The notes beneath the pieces are model-generated. The model ran no database searches. It was given only the letters and a program-made list of their open reading frames with translations, and was not told where the DNA came from. A program made the position numbers and the translations under genes. DNA of 64,000 bases from Metaphire vulgaris (lineage: Eukaryota > Annelida > Clitellata > Crassiclitellata > Megascolecidae), in assembly GCA_018105865.1 (NCBI GenBank), contig CM030856.1:8092653-8156652 (forward strand), written 5' to 3'. Positions 63,160 through 64,000 of the stretch are shown here, in pieces. The first letter of the stretch is position 1. Every line of letters begins with the position of its first letter.

Positions 63160-64000
63160 AAACCTCTACTGCGTTCGGCGACGCTGGTTTCAGTTTTCTC
63201 TTCGAGTGGCAGTGTGCTTGGCTGATTTTGAGTTTCGCGTAACGCAGAATGAACGTGATTCAATCTGCAGAAGTCCTATTCTGTCTTCTAGTCTGCGTCT
63301 GGTGCCGACTCTCGAGCAAAAATCAATCACTAGAAAGCCAAATTGTGTTACCGTGTGTACCTACTGTGTGTGTGTGTGTGTGTGTGTGCCTGACTGGAAA
63401 ATGTACGTTTCGTTCCCCTTGTGACATGATTCTTGATTATCCTATTGTGGAACGTCTGAAATAGTTGTGATTGTTAGCGCCTCTTGTATATCGCTTTGAT
63501 GAGACGGATTTGTAAAGTTTATTTGGCGATTTCGTTCGTCTGCGTATATACATTACTATAGTCTGTCTATCGGATTGTCTATATGTTTATTTATCTGTCT
63601 GTCTGTCTGCCTGTCTGTTGTTTGTCTGTCTGGCTGTCTGGCTGTTGCGTCAAGTTAATTTCGTGGAACGATTCGCGGGAACATCAGAGAAGGATCGGTC
63701 CTTCTTGCCAAGCGGCAGAAAATTTGGTTCCTATCTACATGTATAGGGCGGAAACTTGAAATGGAAATTCGAGTTTTTGCTTTTGAAATAATCTAAAAGT
63801 TATCTAATGTGTGTTTCGGGCATTGAGAACTATGCTAAGTGAGAGCAGGAATGCCCTGCGAAAAATCTGTGCATTCCACTTGCTTTGACCAGACGTATGG
63901 TTTATTCGGAGAATTTTTTTATCAATTCCCGTTCAGTTTTAGAAATGCGCGTTGTCGTAAATCAGATTATGTGCAGTGATGCGATGTTGGTGATGAGAGG
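63160..64000. other. Right end of window, no recognised gene
   Basis: It contains a (TG)n run at 63367-63388 and a (CTGT)n-like run at about 63590-63645. A frame at 63249 starts like a signal peptide (MNVIQSAEVLFCLLVCVWC) but runs into the TG repeat and has no donor that can be trusted. Confidence 0.4.

Noticed and set aside
63249..63464. 71-codon frame with a signal-peptide-like start
   Set aside because: It runs into a TG microsatellite (poly Cys-Val) and has no promoter or splice evidence.

Overview
The window is nuclear DNA from an animal. It has spliced genes with GT-AG introns, long AT-rich non-coding stretches, many microsatellites and a very dense load of transposable elements. The gene content (CDK5RAP3, a calponin with eight CLIK repeats, a PKNOX-type TALE homeobox gene), the recurring palindrome GTAGGCCTAC and the mix of hAT, piggyBac and CR1/L2-like elements suggest an invertebrate. 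A marine deuterostome such as an echinoderm or hemichordate is plausible, but the species cannot be fixed from the sequence.

Layout: (1) 1-176 is the 3' end of an unidentified gene on the + strand, with a poly(A) signal at 248. (2) 4141-16614, - strand: a complete 14-exon CDK5RAP3 (C53/LZAP) gene, 508 codons, with every splice phase consistent. (3) 16615-21114: intergenic, holding a decayed 2.0-kb piggyBac element and the GC-rich 5' region of the next gene. (4) 21115-27659, + strand: a complete 5-exon gene for a 492-residue protein with one calponin-homology (CH) domain and eight calponin (CLIK) repeats. (5) 27660-36203: a decayed CR1/L2-like LINE, nested MITEs, one of two copies of a 1.1-kb terminal-inverted-repeat element, and a GC-rich candidate 5' exon. 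(6) 36265-46046, + strand: a 9-coding-exon PKNOX/Prep homeobox gene, 505 residues, followed by an AT-rich 3' UTR or downstream region. (7) 46047-54660: gene-poor, AT-rich then MITE-rich. (8) 54661-54739, + strand: the first coding exon of a secreted protein whose remainder is not confidently found. (9) 54740-64000: mostly stacked MITEs and microsatellites.

The genes do not form an operon or a pathway. CDK5RAP3 acts in UFMylation and ER-phagy, the calponin on actin, and PKNOX in transcription with PBC and Hox partners. What links the window is mobile-element activity. More than twenty non-autonomous hAT-type elements can be delimited, most with 8-bp target duplications. Several are nested, and two copies of the 1.1-kb element act as each other's empty site. 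I saw no CRISPR, tRNA or rRNA gene and no bacterial-style operon. No wholly new molecular system was found. The most unusual observations are a roughly 20-bp motif shared by MITE families with different ends, and MITEs or microsatellites that sit on splice acceptors.
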